From Lentzea atacamensis (GTDB lineage Bacteria; Actinomycetota; Actinomycetes; Mycobacteriales; Pseudonocardiaceae), in NCBI RefSeq assembly GCF_003269295.1, contig NZ_QLTT01000001.1, forward strand, positions 1,755,635 to 1,819,634: 64,000 nt of DNA. The letters are read 5' to 3'. This document shows, piece after piece, positions 50,301 through 58,722 of this stretch. A model generated the notes under the pieces. That model had not been told where the DNA came from and made no database searches. It worked only from the letters and a program-made list of their open reading frames with translations. The position numbers were made by a program, and so were the translations under genes. The first letter of the stretch is position 1. Each line of letters opens with the position of its first letter.

Positions 50301-50949
50301 GCGCACGGTGCTGTGCCACCCGCACCGCACCCGGCGTCGACTCCACGGCCAGCGCGACCTCCTCCGCGGACAGCCCCACCGCCACGCGCAGCACCAGGAT
50401 CTCGCGCTGACGTGCCGGCAGCTTGTGCAGCAGGCGCGTGACCTGGGCCATCATCTCGCCGTTGACCGCGTGCTGCTCCGGGCCGTCGTCGAGCGACGGG
50501 CAGTCGGGCAGCTCCGGCACGACCTCGGCGCGGTTGCGGACGGCGCGGCGACGGGCGTCGGCGACCTTGTGGGCGGCGATGCCGTAGACGAACGCGAGGA
50601 ACGACTGCGGCTCGTAGCGGTACTTGGACAGGGCACCGAGCACCGCGACGCAGACCTCCTGCGCGATGTCCTCGGCCGAGACGAGGGTGCGCTCACGGCC
50701 ACCAACCCTGGCGCGGCAGTACCTCACGATCAACGGCTGGATCCGGCCGAGCAGGTGCTCGACCGCCCGTCTGTCTCCGTCCAGAGCGGCGTCGACGAGG
50801 TCGGTGAACTCGGCTTCGGCGAGCCACTGGTTGGAGACCGGTGCCTGGCGCACCCGACGACGCATGGGCACCGTTGGCTGGTTCCACACCTCCTCTGGAT
50901 CGAGGACGCCGACACCGCCACCGGTCCGCACGGCTGTGGGTTGGACCAT
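50263..50949 (-). CDS. ECF-type sigma factor, SigD/ShbA-like
   Basis: This 228-residue RNA polymerase sigma factor has region 2 (about 60-125; AVEHLLGRIQPLIVRYCRARVG, AEDIAQEVCVAVLGALSKYR) and region 4 (about 170-225; LHKLPARQREILVLRVAVGL then SAEEVALAVESTPGAVRVAQHRALTRMRE). The wording of both regions fits the SigD/ShbA group, whose Streptomyces member drives expression of the principal sigma factor; group assignment is from memory. The ATG at 50949 has AGGAGG 8-9 bases upstream. No anti-sigma gene lies beside it in the window. Confidence 0.85.
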   Translation of the reverse strand: MVQPTAVRTGGGVGVLDPEEVWNQPTVPMRRRVRQAPVSNQWLAEAEFTDLVDAALDGDRRAVEHLLGRIQPLIVRYCRARVGGRERTLVSAEDIAQEVCVAVLGALSKYRYEPQSFLAFVYGIAAHKVADARRRAVRNRAEVVPELPDCPSLDDGPEQHAVNGEMMAQVTRLLHKLPARQREILVLRVAVGLSAEEVALAVESTPGAVRVAQHRALTRMREMIAEEG

Positions 50950-51095
50950 CCCGGCGACCTCCTCCACTACAGCGACACTAGGGGCTTCACAGAAGAAGAG
51001 ACCGCAGCGAGCCGTCTGATACCGCCTGTCTCCAAGAGGACCACGAAGTCCAGGCGGGTGGGGCAAGCAGCACCCTTTTGGGGTAGAAGGTGGTC

Positions 51096-51417
51096 CTAAC
51101 GGCCCAGTCTTTCGGCCATTGCGAATTGCTGAATTCCGAGGTAGCCGACCCGGAACCGGCCTCCGAGCGGGCCGGGTGAAACTCCCGCATCCGGCGGAAC
51201 GCGTCGTCGAAGCCGAGCTGTGTCACCTCGTCCGAACGGGTGAGGAAGGTGTGCCGCCACCGCTTCGGGGTCTCGGCTCAGTCGTGCCCGAATGACCACG
51301 TCCCGGCGGTCCGTGGTCGCGCACCGAGAAGTACGCCGGCCGGTATTCGGCACTGACTGCCTCGATCACCGAGGCGATGACGACGGCGTCGTACTGACCG
51401 TGCTCCTCTCGGTAGTC
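51096..51417 (-). pseudogene. remnant of a cyclopropane-fatty-acyl-phospholipid synthase-like methyltransferase
   Basis: Three pieces in three frames, in the correct order, match the family. The first (about 51417-51316) is DYREEHGQYDAVV then SVIEAVSAEYRPAYFSVRD. The second (about 51268-51165) is RWRHTFLTRSDEVTQLGFDD then AFRRMREF. The third (51164-51096) is FRVGYLGIQQFAMAERLGR and stop. The N-terminal half and the segment between pieces one and two are lost, and no start exists. The rest of the 560-base gap (50950-51095 and 51418-51509) carries no gene beyond promoter sequence for the sigma factor and the hydrolase. Confidence 0.72.
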
Positions 51418-51509
51418 GCCGTCACCCGATCGTGGAGACCCGCGCACCTCGCCCGGTCCAGCGCGGCTCGCCGGTTGAGCGTCAGGTCACGCCGGTACTG
51501 TTCGAACTC

Positions 51510-52334
51510 GTGATCGACCACCTGAGCATCGAGACCGAGGCAGGCACCTTCGACGCCATCGCGTCCGGTCCAGAGGACGGCCGCCCGGTCCTGCTGCTGC
51601 ACGGCTTCCCCGAGGCCGCCATCGAGTGGGAGCACCAGGTAGCGGTGCTCGGCGCGAACGGCTTCCGCGCCGTCGCCCCCGACCAGCGCGGCTACTCCCC
51701 CGGAGTCCGCCCGGAGCAGTCCTCCGAGTACACGGTCACGCACCTCGTCGGCGACGTGATCGCGATGGCCGACGCGCAGGGCTGGTCCACCTTCGACCTC
51801 GTCGGGCACGACTGGGGTGGCGCTGTCGCGTGGTGGACGGCGATCGACCACCCGGACCGTCTCCGCACCTTGAGCGTGTTCTCCACACCGCACCCCGGCG
51901 CGCTGAAGACCGCGCTGCGGACCGACGAAGAGCAGCGGATGCGGTCCCAGTACATGCTCGACTGGCGCGAACGCAGCACCGAGCGCCGCATGCTGGAGAA
52001 CAACGCGCACGCCCTGCGGCAGATGTTCGAGTACCGGATCCGGCCGTCGCACGTGGACGAGTACATCCAGCGCCTGTCCGAGCCGGGCGCGCTCTCGGCC
52101 GCCTTGAACTGGTACCGCGCGGGCAAGCCGTCCGGCGCCGCAGACAAGGTGGCCGTCAAGACGATGTACGTCTGGAGCACCGAGGACGTCGCGTTCGGAT
52201 CGGTGGCCGCGTTCGAGACCGAGAAGTGGTGCACCGGGCCCTACCGGTTCGAGATGGTCGAGGACGTGAGCCACTGGATTCCCGAGGAGATCCCGGAGGC
52301 GGCGAGCTCCCTTCTCCTCGAACACCTCTCCTAA
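51510..52334 (+). CDS. alpha/beta hydrolase, epoxide-hydrolase-like
   Basis: This 274-residue alpha/beta hydrolase has the oxyanion motif LLLHGFPE, the nucleophile elbow VGHDWGGAVAWW with Asp as nucleophile (the epoxide hydrolase/dehalogenase version), and the catalytic His in EDVSHWIPEE. PDQRGYSPGVRP is also typical. The frame is open from 51432, but a TACTGT box 8 bases ahead of GTG 51510 indicates a leaderless start there, right before the conserved IDHLSIET. The upstream extension overlaps the decayed methyltransferase. The substrate is unknown. It precedes the lasso cluster by 127 bases and is probably unrelated to it. Confidence 0.83.
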   Translation: MIDHLSIETEAGTFDAIASGPEDGRPVLLLHGFPEAAIEWEHQVAVLGANGFRAVAPDQRGYSPGVRPEQSSEYTVTHLVGDVIAMADAQGWSTFDLVGHDWGGAVAWWTAIDHPDRLRTLSVFSTPHPGALKTALRTDEEQRMRSQYMLDWRERSTERRMLENNAHALRQMFEYRIRPSHVDEYIQRLSEPGALSAALNWYRAGKPSGAADKVAVKTMYVWSTEDVAFGSVAAFETEKWCTGPYRFEMVEDVSHWIPEEIPEAASSLLLEHLS

Positions 52335-52461
52335 ACCTGGTTTTCCGGTTGCGGCAGTTGCCGGAACCGGAAGCCGTTCTGCCTGGTCGCCGGTCCAGCC
52401 CTCTCGTTACGTTCGATTCAGCGCGCTGCCATGAAGATCCCTCAACGAGAGAGGCAGAACC

Positions 52462-52563
52462 ATGTACGAGACGCCGCAGCTGATCGACCTGGGCACCTTC
52501 GAAGCGCAGACGGGCCTGCTCCAGAGGAACGGCAACGACCGGCTGATCTTCAGCAAGAACTGA
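52462..52563 (+). CDS. lasso peptide precursor, citrulassin family
   Basis: This 33-residue precursor has a leader starting MYETPQLIDLGTF that carries the Y-x-x-P recognition motif for the RRE protein and Thr17 at position -2. The core is LLQRNGNDRLIFSKN (residues 19-33). Leu1 and Asp8 of the core give the 8-residue macrolactam. The core agrees with citrulassin A (LLGLAGNDRLVLSKN) at L1, L2, G6, N7, D8, R9, L10, S13, K14 and N15. In citrulassin A, Arg9 is converted to citrulline by a peptidyl arginine deiminase encoded elsewhere. Shine-Dalgarno AGAGAGGC precedes the ATG. Cyclase, RRE, protease and exporter genes follow. Confidence 0.93.
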   Translation: MYETPQLIDLGTFEAQTGLLQRNGNDRLIFSKN

Positions 52564-52579
52564 CGCGACACCACCGCGA

Positions 52580-54409
52580 ATGCCTGATCAGGCCTCGCGG
52601 GGTCACGGCGAGTCGCACTTCGTGGTCCTACCCGACCACGAAGCCGCGCTCGCCGTGGCCCGTCGCTTGTGTGCGCCGGGGTTCCGATCGCTGCAGCACG
52701 CGTCGGGACGTCCGTGGCTCGCCGGCCGGTGGCGCGACGACGAGATCGTCGCCGCGGCAGCGGGTGACGCCCGGCTGGCGGTGATCGGCTGGTGCCCGGT
52801 CAGCGTCGCGGAACTGGAACGCGCGGCCGCCGGCCTGCGCGACCTCACCCACCTCGACGAGCTCGCCCGCAGGCTGCCGGGCAGCTTCCACCTCGTCGCG
52901 TCGCTCGGCGGGCGGTGCCGCGTCCAGGGCACGGCGTCCGGGCTGCGGCTGGTGTTCCACCGCCGGATCGGCGAGGTCGTGGTCGCGGCCGACCGTGCGG
53001 ACCTGCTGGCCCAGGACTCCCCTGTGGACGAACGGGGCCTGGTCGTGCGACTGCTCTTCCCCACGCCGCACCCGTTGCTGGAACGGACGATGTGGCGCGA
53101 TGTGGAATGTGTACCGCCCGGCAGCGCGTTGCTGGTCGACGGCGGCCGCGCCCGGTTGACCCGGTGGTGGCGCGACCCGGAACCGGTGCGCGGCATCGCG
53201 GAGTCCGTCCCGTTGATCAGGGACGCCCTCGCCACCGCGGTCGACGTCCGCACGCGAGCAGGCGGCACCGTCGCGTGCGATCTCTCCGGTGGGCTGGACT
53301 CCACGTCGATCACGTTCCTCGCGGCCAGGTCGGACGCGCGGATCGTGGCCAGCACCTGGCCCGCGCTGGACCCGGTGGACGAGGACGTGGCCTGGGCACG
53401 GCGAGCCGCGGCGCACCTGCCGATGGTCGAGCACGTCGTGTGGCCGGCCGAACGCATCCCGCTGGTGTACGAGAACCTGCTCGGCATCGACGACCCGATG
53501 GACGAGCCCACCATCGGGATGATGGACCGCCAGCGCCTGCTGGAGGACCTGAAAGGCTTGGCGGAGAAGGGAAGCCGGGTCCGGCTGACCGGCATCGGCG
53601 GAGATCACGTCGCCTGGTGCTCCGAAGCGCACTACCACCCGTTGCTGCGCAGGCGGCCGTTGTTCGCGATCCGGCAGCTGCGCGCGTTCCGGGCGCTGTT
53701 CGACTGGCCGCTGAAGCCGATGATCTCAGCGCTCGCGGACTCCCGCTCGTACGGTGCGTGGCTCGCGGACGAGGCTGAGCGACTGCGAGCGCCGCGCGAC
53801 CCGAACGTCATCGGCACACTCGGCTGGGGCACCGGACCGAGGTTGTTCGACTGGGTGACGCCCGAGGCACAGGCGCTCGCCCGCGACACGCTGCTGGACG
53901 CCGCCGCGACAGCGGAACCGTTGGGGCGCAACAGAGGCGAGCACGGCGACCTGGAGCCGATCCTGTCCTGCTCGCGCATCATCCGGCAGTGGGAGCAGAT
54001 GAGTGCGCGGGCGGGACTGCCGATCCAGTCACCGTTCCTGGACGACCGCGTGATCGAGGCGTGCCTGTCGGTGCGGCCGGAGGAACGCGTGACGCCGTGG
54101 CGCTACAAGCCCGTGCTCACCGAGGCGATGCGCGGGATCGTGCCGGACGAGTGCCTGGCGCGGACGAACAAGGCGCAGGCGGCGCTGGAGGCCTCGGCCG
54201 GCCTGCGCAGGCACCGCGGTGACCTGCTGGAGCTGTGGGAGAGCTCGAAGCTCGCCGACCTGGGCCTGGTCGACCGCCGCAGGCTGACCGAGCTCGCGTT
54301 GCGGCCGGACACGCCAGAGCTCCGCACCGGGATCTTGTACTCGACGATCGGCTGCGAGGTGTGGTTGCGCAGCCTGGACAAGGGAGCAGAACATGCGGTT
54401 GCGGGCTGA
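52580..54409 (+). CDS. lasso peptide macrolactam synthetase (asparagine-synthetase-like)
   Basis: This 609-residue ATP-dependent enzyme activates the Asp8 side chain as an acyl-adenylate and closes the ring with the core N-terminus. The N-terminal part is a degenerate glutaminase-like domain without catalytic Cys. The synthetase domain (about 210-580) shows the PP-loop SGGLDSTS at about 235, GIGGDHVAW, and the late PFLDDRVIEACLS and YKPVLTEAMRG. The annotated ATG lacks a clear ribosome binding site; a GTG at 52622, just before VVLPDHEAAL, may be the real start. Its 3' end overlaps the RRE gene by 17 bases. Confidence 0.93.
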   Translation: MPDQASRGHGESHFVVLPDHEAALAVARRLCAPGFRSLQHASGRPWLAGRWRDDEIVAAAAGDARLAVIGWCPVSVAELERAAAGLRDLTHLDELARRLPGSFHLVASLGGRCRVQGTASGLRLVFHRRIGEVVVAADRADLLAQDSPVDERGLVVRLLFPTPHPLLERTMWRDVECVPPGSALLVDGGRARLTRWWRDPEPVRGIAESVPLIRDALATAVDVRTRAGGTVACDLSGGLDSTSITFLAARSDARIVASTWPALDPVDEDVAWARRAAAHLPMVEHVVWPAERIPLVYENLLGIDDPMDEPTIGMMDRQRLLEDLKGLAEKGSRVRLTGIGGDHVAWCSEAHYHPLLRRRPLFAIRQLRAFRALFDWPLKPMISALADSRSYGAWLADEAERLRAPRDPNVIGTLGWGTGPRLFDWVTPEAQALARDTLLDAAATAEPLGRNRGEHGDLEPILSCSRIIRQWEQMSARAGLPIQSPFLDDRVIEACLSVRPEERVTPWRYKPVLTEAMRGIVPDECLARTNKAQAALEASAGLRRHRGDLLELWESSKLADLGLVDRRRLTELALRPDTPELRTGILYSTIGCEVWLRSLDKGAEHAVAG

Positions 54410-54644
54410 CGTTTCCGTGGCGGACACCGACTACGGCCAGGTGCTGCTCGACGAGCGCAGCGGCCGGTACTGGCAGCTCAACCCGACCGGCGTGGCCGTG
54501 GTGCGGGCGTTGCTCGAGGGGGCCGACGAGAACGCGGCCGTCGCGGCGCTCACCTCCGCGTACGAGGTGGACGAGGCACGGGCGCGGCAGGACGTGTCGG
54601 CCCTGGTGGCGGGGCTGCGGACCGCGGGCCTGGTGACGACGTGA
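54393..54644 (+). CDS. lasso leader-recognition protein (PqqD-like RRE, B1)
   Basis: This 83-residue winged-helix protein of the PqqD fold binds the Y-x-x-P part of the leader and delivers the precursor to the protease. Marks are VSVADTDYGQVLLDERSGRYWQLNPTGVAVVRALLEG and the C-terminal helix ARARQDVSALVAGLRTAGLV. It starts inside the cyclase gene and its stop overlaps the GTG of the protease (GTGA), in keeping with split B1/B2 lasso systems of actinomycetes. Confidence 0.92.
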   Translation: MRLRADVSVADTDYGQVLLDERSGRYWQLNPTGVAVVRALLEGADENAAVAALTSAYEVDEARARQDVSALVAGLRTAGLVTT

Positions 54645-55051
54645 CCACACCCTCGTCACTCAGCCGCCCCACCGGCGTCCCGCTCCGCCGCCGCATCGCG
54701 GCCCGCCTGGCGGTCACGGCCGCCACCCCGCTGGCCCACCTCAAGCCGCGCACCCTGCGCCGGATCCTGAGCCTCCTCCGCCGAGGCGCCAAACCCGCCC
54801 CCTACGACACCGCCAAAGCGGCACGGGACGCCGTGCTGGCGGTGAGCCTGCGGTGCCTCGGCCCGCAGGGTTGCCTGCCGAGGTCCGTCGCCGTGGCACT
54901 GCTGTGCCGGATGTCGGGCACGTGGCCGACGTGGTGTGCCGGCGTGCGCGTGATGCCGCCGTTCGGGGCGCACGCCTGGGTCGAGGCGGACGGCGTGCCC
55001 GTCGACGAGAACCTGCCCGCTCAGTACTTCCGTCCCCTGATGACGGTATGA
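54641..55051 (+). CDS. lasso leader peptidase (transglutaminase-like, B2)
   Basis: This 136-residue cysteine protease of the lasso B2 family cuts the leader after Gly18. The catalytic cysteine lies in CLGPQGCLPRSVAVALL (about 79), the histidine in FGAHAWVEADG (about 111) and the acidic residue is in the following VDEN. The GTG start overlaps the RRE stop and its own stop overlaps the ABC transporter ATG (ATGA), so the whole set is translationally coupled. Confidence 0.92.
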   Translation: MTTPSSLSRPTGVPLRRRIAARLAVTAATPLAHLKPRTLRRILSLLRRGAKPAPYDTAKAARDAVLAVSLRCLGPQGCLPRSVAVALLCRMSGTWPTWCAGVRVMPPFGAHAWVEADGVPVDENLPAQYFRPLMTV

Positions 55052-56784
55052 GGACGCTCGACCTGCTGCGGCTGGCCTCCGGGCACGGGCGCGGTCTCGC
55101 ACTGGCCGTGACGGCGACGCTGGTCGCGGCCGGACTCGGACTGCTCCAGCCCCAGTTGCTGCGTGCCGCCGTCGACTCGGCCACGTCGGTGCCGTGGCAG
55201 CTGCTCGCGGCGATGGCCGTGTTGTTCCTCGCGCAGGCGTGTGTCGACGGTGCGGGGCTGTACCTGTTGGAACGCACCGGGGAACGTGTCGTGCTCGGGG
55301 TGCGGCGCAGGCTGGTGGCCCGGTTGTTGCGGCTGCGGATGAAGGCGTTCGACGAGCACCGGGTGGGCGACCTGATGTCGCGGGTCAGCGTCGACACGAC
55401 GGTGTTGCGCGAGGTCGTCTCCACCGCGTCGGTCCAGCTGATCACCGGCACGCTCACGGGCGTCGGCACCGTGGTGCTGATGGTGCTGATCGACCCGGTG
55501 TTGTTCCTGTGGGTGGGCACGACCGTCGTGGTCGCCGCCGTGGTCGTCTACTCGCTGGTCGGCAGGCTTCGTGCCGCCGGTGAGCAGATGCAACGCGGCG
55601 TCGGTGACATGACCGCGGAACTGGAGCGCGCGCTCGGGGCGTTGCGCACCGTGCGCGCGTGCCGGGCGGAGGAACGCGAAGAGGAGCTGATCGGGCGACG
55701 TGCCGAGCAGGCGTGCGCGGCCGGGGTGCGGGCCGCGCGGATCACGTCGGTGATGAGCCCCGCCGTCGAACTGGCGATGCGCGGGTCGCTGCTCGTGGTG
55801 CTGCTCGTCGGCGGCACGCGGGTCGCGAGGGACGCGGCGTCGGTCGGCGACCTGATGGCGTTCCTGCTCTACGCGACCTACCTGATCATCCCCTTCACCT
55901 CGGTGCTGCAGGGCATCGGGCTGCTGCAGAAGGGCATGGGCGCGCTCGGCAGGGTCGCCGAGGTGCAGGAGCTGCCGGTCGAGGGCACCGCGGGCGGCGT
56001 GGTGCCCGAGTGTGCGGGGATCAGGCTGGAGTTCCGCGACGTCTGGTTCCGCTACCGGGACCGCCCGGTGCTGCGCGGTGTCTCGTTCACCGTCGAGCCG
56101 CGGTCGCACGTCGCGCTGGTCGGGCTGTCCGGTGCCGGCAAGTCGACCCTGTTTTCGCTGATCGAGCGGTTCTACGAACCCGATTCCGGAGCTCTGCTCG
56201 CAAACGGGATCGACATTCGGAACTTTTCCCGTGACCAATGGCGTGCACGAATTGCGCTGGTCGATCAGGACTCGACAGTTCTCAACGGCACACTCCGTGA
56301 CAATCTCAGTTACGCAGCGCCGCATTCGTCCGATCACGATCTTCACGAAGTACTGGAACTCGCGAATCTCACCGAACTCGTCGAGCGGCTTCCGGACGGA
56401 CTGGACACACCATTGGGTGAACGCGGACGAGCGTTGTCCGGCGGGGAACGTCAGCGCATCGCACTGGCCAGGGCTCTGCTGACCCAGCCTGACCTGCTCC
56501 TTCTCGACGAGCCCACCGCCCATCTCGACCCGGTGAACGAACGGGCGCTGCACCGCGCGATTCACCAGGCCGCACAGGAGTGCGCATTGCTGGTGATCGC
56601 ACACCGGCTGTCGACAATTCGCGAAGCCAACCGGATCGTGGTATTGCGCGCAGGCGAAGTCATTGCCCAGGGCACGCACGACGAGTTGCTCGGGATCAAC
56701 GGTTTCTACAGCGGGCTGGCGGGGGGCAGATTCGTTGACAATTCTAAGTTGTTCGAGACCGAAATATCCCCTGGATGGAGGTAG
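55048..56784 (+). CDS. lasso peptide ABC exporter
   Basis: This 578-residue half-transporter has six transmembrane helices (about 15-300) fused to an ATPase domain. The domain shows Walker A GLSGAGKST, signature LSGGERQRIALARA and Walker B LLLLDEPTAHLD. It exports the mature lasso peptide and so gives self-protection. Base composition shifts within the gene: from about 56140 onwards, codons with A/T in third position become common (for example ttttcccgtgaccaatgg), unlike the very GC-rich first two thirds. The sequence continues in frame without damage. Confidence 0.92.
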   Translation: MRTLDLLRLASGHGRGLALAVTATLVAAGLGLLQPQLLRAAVDSATSVPWQLLAAMAVLFLAQACVDGAGLYLLERTGERVVLGVRRRLVARLLRLRMKAFDEHRVGDLMSRVSVDTTVLREVVSTASVQLITGTLTGVGTVVLMVLIDPVLFLWVGTTVVVAAVVVYSLVGRLRAAGEQMQRGVGDMTAELERALGALRTVRACRAEEREEELIGRRAEQACAAGVRAARITSVMSPAVELAMRGSLLVVLLVGGTRVARDAASVGDLMAFLLYATYLIIPFTSVLQGIGLLQKGMGALGRVAEVQELPVEGTAGGVVPECAGIRLEFRDVWFRYRDRPVLRGVSFTVEPRSHVALVGLSGAGKSTLFSLIERFYEPDSGALLANGIDIRNFSRDQWRARIALVDQDSTVLNGTLRDNLSYAAPHSSDHDLHEVLELANLTELVERLPDGLDTPLGERGRALSGGERQRIALARALLTQPDLLLLDEPTAHLDPVNERALHRAIHQAAQECALLVIAHRLSTIREANRIVVLRAGEVIAQGTHDELLGINGFYSGLAGGRFVDNSKLFETEISPGWR

Positions 56785-56847
56785 GACGTTCGACGCCGTC
56801 GATGCGAACATGACTGAGCCGTCAGCATTCGAAAGGAAGGCGAAGTC

Positions 56848-57483
56848 GTGTTGCAGCGATCTCCATCAGGCCGCACCGAATTCGTCGAGGTCCTTCACGA
56901 CCGCTCTTCGGTGATGCGCACGCTCGACCACCTCGTGACCAGGTCCGCGGCGGTCAGAGCGGTGCTGTCGAGCCGCGGCGGCATCGACAGCGCCCTGCTC
57001 GGCCTCATGAGCAACGCCGCCGACCGAGGCCGCCTGCTGCTCGACCCACCGCTCGCCAGGCACACCGAGACGATCGGGCGCGTGGCACGGCACCACGTGG
57101 ACATCCGGGTGCACACCCAGCCGGCGCGTCACATGCTGGTCTTCGACGACAGGGCCGCCGTCCTGCCGCTCGACGCGAGCGACCTCAACACCGGCGCCGT
57201 GCTGCTGCGCTGCCCGCTCTCCACTCCGTACGGCCAGCTGTTCGAGCTGATGTGGTCGGATGCGGAGACTCTCTCCGAGAACGCTCCGCCGCCCGACGGC
57301 CTGACCAGCCGTGAAGCCGAAGTCATCGGACTTCTGCTGAACGGGGCGACAGATCACCAGGTCGCCGCCCGACTCGGCATGAGCAGCCGCACTGTGCGCG
57401 CAGTGGTAGCCCATCTGCAACAGCGCTTCGGGACACGATCACGCATGGCGCTCGGCTTCCAGATCGCCAGATCGACGAATTAG
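56848..57483 (+). CDS. LuxR-type HTH regulator
   Basis: This 211-residue DNA-binding protein has a C-terminal LuxR/FixJ helix-turn-helix (about 150-205; LTSREAEVIGLLLNGATDHQ then VAARLGMSSRTVRAVVAHLQ). The N-terminal part (about 1-130) recalls the phospholipase-D-like sensor region found in TrmB/LuxR-type stand-alone regulators of actinomycetes, with no receiver domain. The GTG start has AAAGGAAGG 7 bases upstream. It lies 63 bases behind the exporter on the same strand and is the probable cluster-situated regulator of the lasso genes. Confidence 0.85.
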   Translation: MLQRSPSGRTEFVEVLHDRSSVMRTLDHLVTRSAAVRAVLSSRGGIDSALLGLMSNAADRGRLLLDPPLARHTETIGRVARHHVDIRVHTQPARHMLVFDDRAAVLPLDASDLNTGAVLLRCPLSTPYGQLFELMWSDAETLSENAPPPDGLTSREAEVIGLLLNGATDHQVAARLGMSSRTVRAVVAHLQQRFGTRSRMALGFQIARSTN

Positions 57484-57557
57484 GTCTAGACATCGGAGTT
57501 CTGACCAAGTTAGGTCGTGGGTGCCGCCGCCTCGGCACGCCCCTTGGAGGGAACACC

Positions 57558-58712
57558 ATGACCACGTCCAGGCGCGACTTCGTCAGACTCGGCGGCGCCG
57601 CACTAGCCGGTGGCGTCGCTCTGGGAACCGGTACGGCGTCGGCGAAAGAGCGCATCGACTGGTCGGTCGAGGTCGTCGAGTCGACCATGCGGCAGTTCAC
57701 GCCGGAGACGCTCGGCGGCTGGGGCTACACGCGCGGGCTCTACCTCTGGGGGCAGTGGCTCGTCTTCCAGCGCACGAAGAACAAGAAGTACTTCGACTAC
57801 GTCAAGGCGTGGGTGGACCGCTTCGTCGGTCCGGACGGGAAGTTCAACCGGACGTTCACCCACCTCGACTCGATGCGCGCGGGCCAGCTGTTGCCGTTGC
57901 TCTACAACGCGACCGGGGACGTGCGGTACCGCGTCGCCTCGACGCAGATCCGCGAGCGTCTGAACACCTACTCGCGCACCAAGGAAGGCGGCTTCTGGCA
58001 CGCCGAGGGCGGCACGCGCGACTGGCAGAACTGGTCGGACGGCGTCTACATGGTCGTGCCGTTCATCATGCGGCACGGGTACACGTTCGGGGAGAAGGAC
58101 TGGGCGACCGCCGAGGCGTTGCGGCAGCTCCTCGTCTACGCGAAGAACCTGCAGCACAAGGACGGTCTCTTCCACCACGCGTACGACGAGTCGCGCACGG
58201 CCTCGTGGGCGAATCCGGCGACGGGCGTGTCGCCGGAGTTCTGGGGCAGGGCGATGGGCTGGTACGCGATCACGTGCTGCGACGTGCTGGAGGACCTGCC
58301 GCGCACCCACCCCGACCGGCCGAAGCTGATCTCGATCCTCGGCAGGCTGATCGCGGCACTCGCACGCCACCAGGACCCGAAGTCCGGGCGCTGGTTCCAG
58401 GTCGTGGACAAGGGCTCGAACCCGCGGAACTGGACCGAGACCTCGTGCTCGTCGATGTACTCGATGGCGATCTCACGTGCCGTCGAGCGCGGATATGTGT
58501 CGCGCAGGTACGAGGTCGTGGCGCAGCGCGGCTATCGCGGGGTGCTGGAACGCGTGTCGATCAACGCACAGGGCTCCACCGAGATCTCCGAGATCTGCAT
58601 CGGCACGAACGTCGGTGACCTGCCGTTCTACCTCGCCCGGCCGAGAGCCGTGAACGACCTGCACGGCATCGGGGCGTTCCTCATCATGAGCGAGCAGTTC
58701 CAAAGGAGGTAG
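57558..58712 (+). CDS. Tat-exported GH105-like glycosyl hydrolase (unsaturated glucuronyl/rhamnogalacturonyl hydrolase type)
   Basis: This 384-residue protein has a twin-arginine signal (SRRDFVRLGG, residues 4-13; cleavage near ASA-KE). The mature part is an (alpha/alpha)6-barrel of the YteR/GH105 kind: WGYTRGLYLWGQWLVFQRT, DSMRAGQLLPLLYNAT, GGFWHAEGGTRDWQNWSDGVYMVVPF, FHHAYDESRTASW, and WGRAMGWYAITCCDVL. Such enzymes open the unsaturated uronic residue left by polysaccharide lyases, a function that would complement the lyase operon at 11.8 kb. A good ribosome binding site (TTGGAGGG) precedes the ATG. Direct repeats ttaggtc flank the leader. Confidence 0.85.
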   Translation: MTTSRRDFVRLGGAALAGGVALGTGTASAKERIDWSVEVVESTMRQFTPETLGGWGYTRGLYLWGQWLVFQRTKNKKYFDYVKAWVDRFVGPDGKFNRTFTHLDSMRAGQLLPLLYNATGDVRYRVASTQIRERLNTYSRTKEGGFWHAEGGTRDWQNWSDGVYMVVPFIMRHGYTFGEKDWATAEALRQLLVYAKNLQHKDGLFHHAYDESRTASWANPATGVSPEFWGRAMGWYAITCCDVLEDLPRTHPDRPKLISILGRLIAALARHQDPKSGRWFQVVDKGSNPRNWTETSCSSMYSMAISRAVERGYVSRRYEVVAQRGYRGVLERVSINAQGSTEISEICIGTNVGDLPFYLARPRAVNDLHGIGAFLIMSEQFQRR

Positions 58713-58722
58713 GTTCGGAGGC

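Noticed and set aside
51432..51509. N-terminal extension of the epoxide-hydrolase-like protein
   Set aside because: It overlaps the methyltransferase remnant region, and a -10-like TACTGT 8 bases before GTG 51510 supports the shorter, leaderless start.
55021..56811. 596-codon open frame on the minus strand opposite the lasso exporter
   Set aside because: It is a composition shadow of a GC-rich gene: Arg/Gln/Asp/His-rich, no domains, no ribosome binding site.
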